This document shows positions 61,931 through 64,000 of a stretch of DNA of 64,000 nucleotides, piece by piece. The translations under genes and the position numbers were made by a program. The first letter of the stretch is position 1. Each line of letters opens with the position of its first letter. Source of the DNA: Synaphobranchus kaupii (taxonomy: Eukaryota > Chordata > Actinopteri > Anguilliformes > Synaphobranchidae); assembly GCA_029718625.1 (NCBI GenBank), contig CM056396.1:29284092-29348091 (forward strand), in the 5' to 3' direction. The notes under the pieces are model-generated. The model was not told the DNA's origin. It saw only the letters and a program-made list of their open reading frames with translations, and did not search any database.

Positions 61931-64000
61931 CTACAGAGAAGGGACGCTTCAGTATACAGTCGTAGTTTGCCGTACGCCACCACACATCACCAGTTTCAGG
62001 AGTAAATTACAAACAAAAAATGACCAAATAAGTCTCGATTTCCATAACGTCCAACTTCACAAGCGCTCGCGAGCCGAGACACAAGCATTTAGCCAAAGTT
62101 GGCTAAATAGACTAAAAAGGAGTATCATTGGTACCCTGGAAGCCAAGCTACAGTAGACACGTACACCAAACTACTAGCTTGCAAAATATCTGATCGGCCA
62201 TAACGTTACCAATTATACCACTTGTCTGGAATTTAAAACCAGGCAACTGTTTAGTTTGCTATATTAAATAGACTTCTATATTTATTTATGTTCTAATAAA
62301 AGCTAAAATATACGGGTAAACATTATACACCACCAAAACACAGATGTATTTAATTTTGACACCAATCGCACCTTTGTGATTAAACTTGTTCTGAAGCAAA
62401 CGGGCCCTCCCCCAAACGCCCTATACTACCTCGGTAGTGAAAGGCCGCAGTTGCACAAGGACTCGTTGACAAACACGTTAGCTAATGTACTATTCATATA
62501 ATTCAGGCTATTGATATTAGATGTTAGGCGATAACTTAAAATGTAAAGTCTTAACCATTTCCCCCCCCAAAAAAACAGGGCGAACAACCTAAGCTTAGAC
62601 AAAATTCCAACCAAGGCCCGGAACACCACCGCCTAACAAAAGCCTGACCACCATGATAATGACACAGCAGTTTTCAGACTCAATAAAAGTGGCCAGCGAC
62701 ACAAATCGTGTCTCGTTTAAATACAATATTCCCGACGAAGGACCGATTTTCTACACAGACTGATACAACTAACGTTACAGCATGAACGTAGCACCAATTT
62801 TCGGCATTAACGTTAGAGAATTTACTGTGCGTGTTCCAACCAAACAGGCCGCATTATCCAGAGACTACAGCAACGTTACTGGACAAAGAAAGCAAACATT
62901 TCTGATTTTACACCACCTAGGAAACAATGTCATTGATTTTAAAGTTGTTTTTTTTTGTTTGGTTTTTTTTTTAAACCCCAACAAATTAACCAACAAGTTA
63001 GATAAATCTACAGCACATACTAAATGCTTCTGAATTTTAAATATTAAAAAACGTACTAAACACTACATTAGAACTCCAAACTAAGTTAACCACGGTGCAA
63101 CTCAAAAAGTACGACTTTTAAAAAGCCAATTTAGATAGCTAACCAGTGAGTCAAGCAATCACTAGCTACAGTAACCCACGTTACCATCGCCCATCCCCCA
63201 TCGACAAGGTTACACGGTGATAACAATGTCATCCTGTTCTGCGCTCTGAATTAGCCATTAATGGCCACAGCCAAATAGAAAGGTACGTCAAATACTTTAA
63301 AAATATAAAGTTATTTTAAAACACTTAATTATCCATTTATGTCCCTGGATTAAAAATGGAAAAACTGCGCATCGCAGCCAGATTAATTCCAGTTGATAGT
63401 TTAAAATGTCCTTTTTGAAATCCGTAACAGCTCGTTTTTTCCCCCTTCTTCTTTTCTACAAAAGCCACGTTTCTTTTTTTTTTTCTCCCCCCAACAACTC
63501 ATTTCCCTCAAACATGTCCGTCTTCTTTCTTCCTCCATTCATGGGTCGGAGTGGGGGAGGGGGTGAAGTCACATGACCGGTTTTAGTTTGGTGCCACCGC
63601 GCAAGCACCCGGTGCCAAAATTACAAGCGTCTTCTCAAAAGTAATCTTTGTCCACAACGAACGTAGCCTATAAACTACAAAAAGCGCTTTCTTATATCGA
63701 CGTATTACTTTAGTAATCTTCGACCGGGCTTTTTTATCGATAACCTGGGCGGACGCAGAACAAAGGACATTTTTTCCAGAAACGTCAGCAGGGCACCGAT
63801 TGGGCGCTATACCGCCACGTGACGCAACTGATATTTTTTCTGCTGGGGTTACAAAAAGTCGTTTTGTGGTATTTCCAACGTCAAAATGTATCATTTCTTC
63901 GACGTTTCTCATACAGAAATAGTATTCTCTTCTATTTTACCAACGGTCAGCATCTTCCCAAAAATGTGAGCAATGCAGATTAAGTCCTTGTGGAATATTC
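61931..64000. other. Right flank of the window, promoter-like end, no gene recognised
   Basis: No exon recognised. AT-rich to about 63.4 kb, then a CT-rich and CpG-containing stretch with an E-box palindrome GTCACATGAC at 63568-63577, CACGTGAC at 63816-63823 and a CCAAT motif near 63798 (minus sense). These suggest another promoter or a distal brd2 promoter at the edge. Confidence 0.35.

Noticed and set aside
61806..62156. 116-residue plus-strand open frame near the brd2 promoter
   Set aside because: No family resemblance; overlaps CCAAT boxes and probable promoter sequence.
63583..63912. 109-residue minus-strand open frame at the right edge
   Set aside because: No recognised motif; it contains E-box and CCAAT promoter-like motifs.

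Overview
This is vertebrate nuclear DNA, most likely from a teleost fish. Protein-coding genes are split into many small exons by GT-AG introns. The introns are full of minisatellites, CA/GT and CT microsatellites, tRNA-derived SINEs with the fish-type 3' body, a Tc1-like remnant and many hairpin MITEs. Three genes are recognised from their translated exons: col11a2 (plus strand, 5' end cut off by the window), hsd17b8 (minus) and brd2 (minus). All three are linked in the extended MHC region of vertebrates. No prokaryotic, organellar or viral gene was recognised.

Layout. 1-31719: the 3' 51 coding exons of col11a2, covering 331 Gly-X-Y triplets (almost the whole major triple helix) and the full C-propeptide. 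31720 to about 33.3 kb: its 3' UTR with several AATAAA signals. About 35.44-40.43 kb: hsd17b8, nine exons, tail-to-tail with col11a2. About 44.04-53.5 kb: eleven recognised coding exons of brd2 and its 3' UTR, transcribed toward hsd17b8. 53.5-64 kb: the 5' part of the brd2 locus, with MITEs, candidate upstream exons with strong splice donors, and a CpG-rich stretch with a row of CCAAT boxes near 61.2-61.9 kb.

The genes do not form a pathway. They are a fibrillar collagen chain of cartilage, a mitochondrial/steroid short-chain dehydrogenase and a BET chromatin reader, held together by ancient linkage. Mammals have RXRB and SLC39A7 between COL11A2 and HSD17B8; neither is seen here.

The most unusual signal recurs in two of the genes. 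Short tandem duplications span exon-intron junctions and copy working-looking splice sites into the intron: hsd17b8 exon 8 acceptor three times, brd2 bromodomain-1 donor six times in decreasing quality, and brd2 exon 9 donor twice. Two of the extra sites would add in-frame peptides (11 and 20 residues). Also notable are a 55-bp collagen exon with a one-base frameshift, a 198-bp collagen exon, and a duplicated hsd17b8 promoter. All calls come from reading the sequence; no alignment or transcript data were available.
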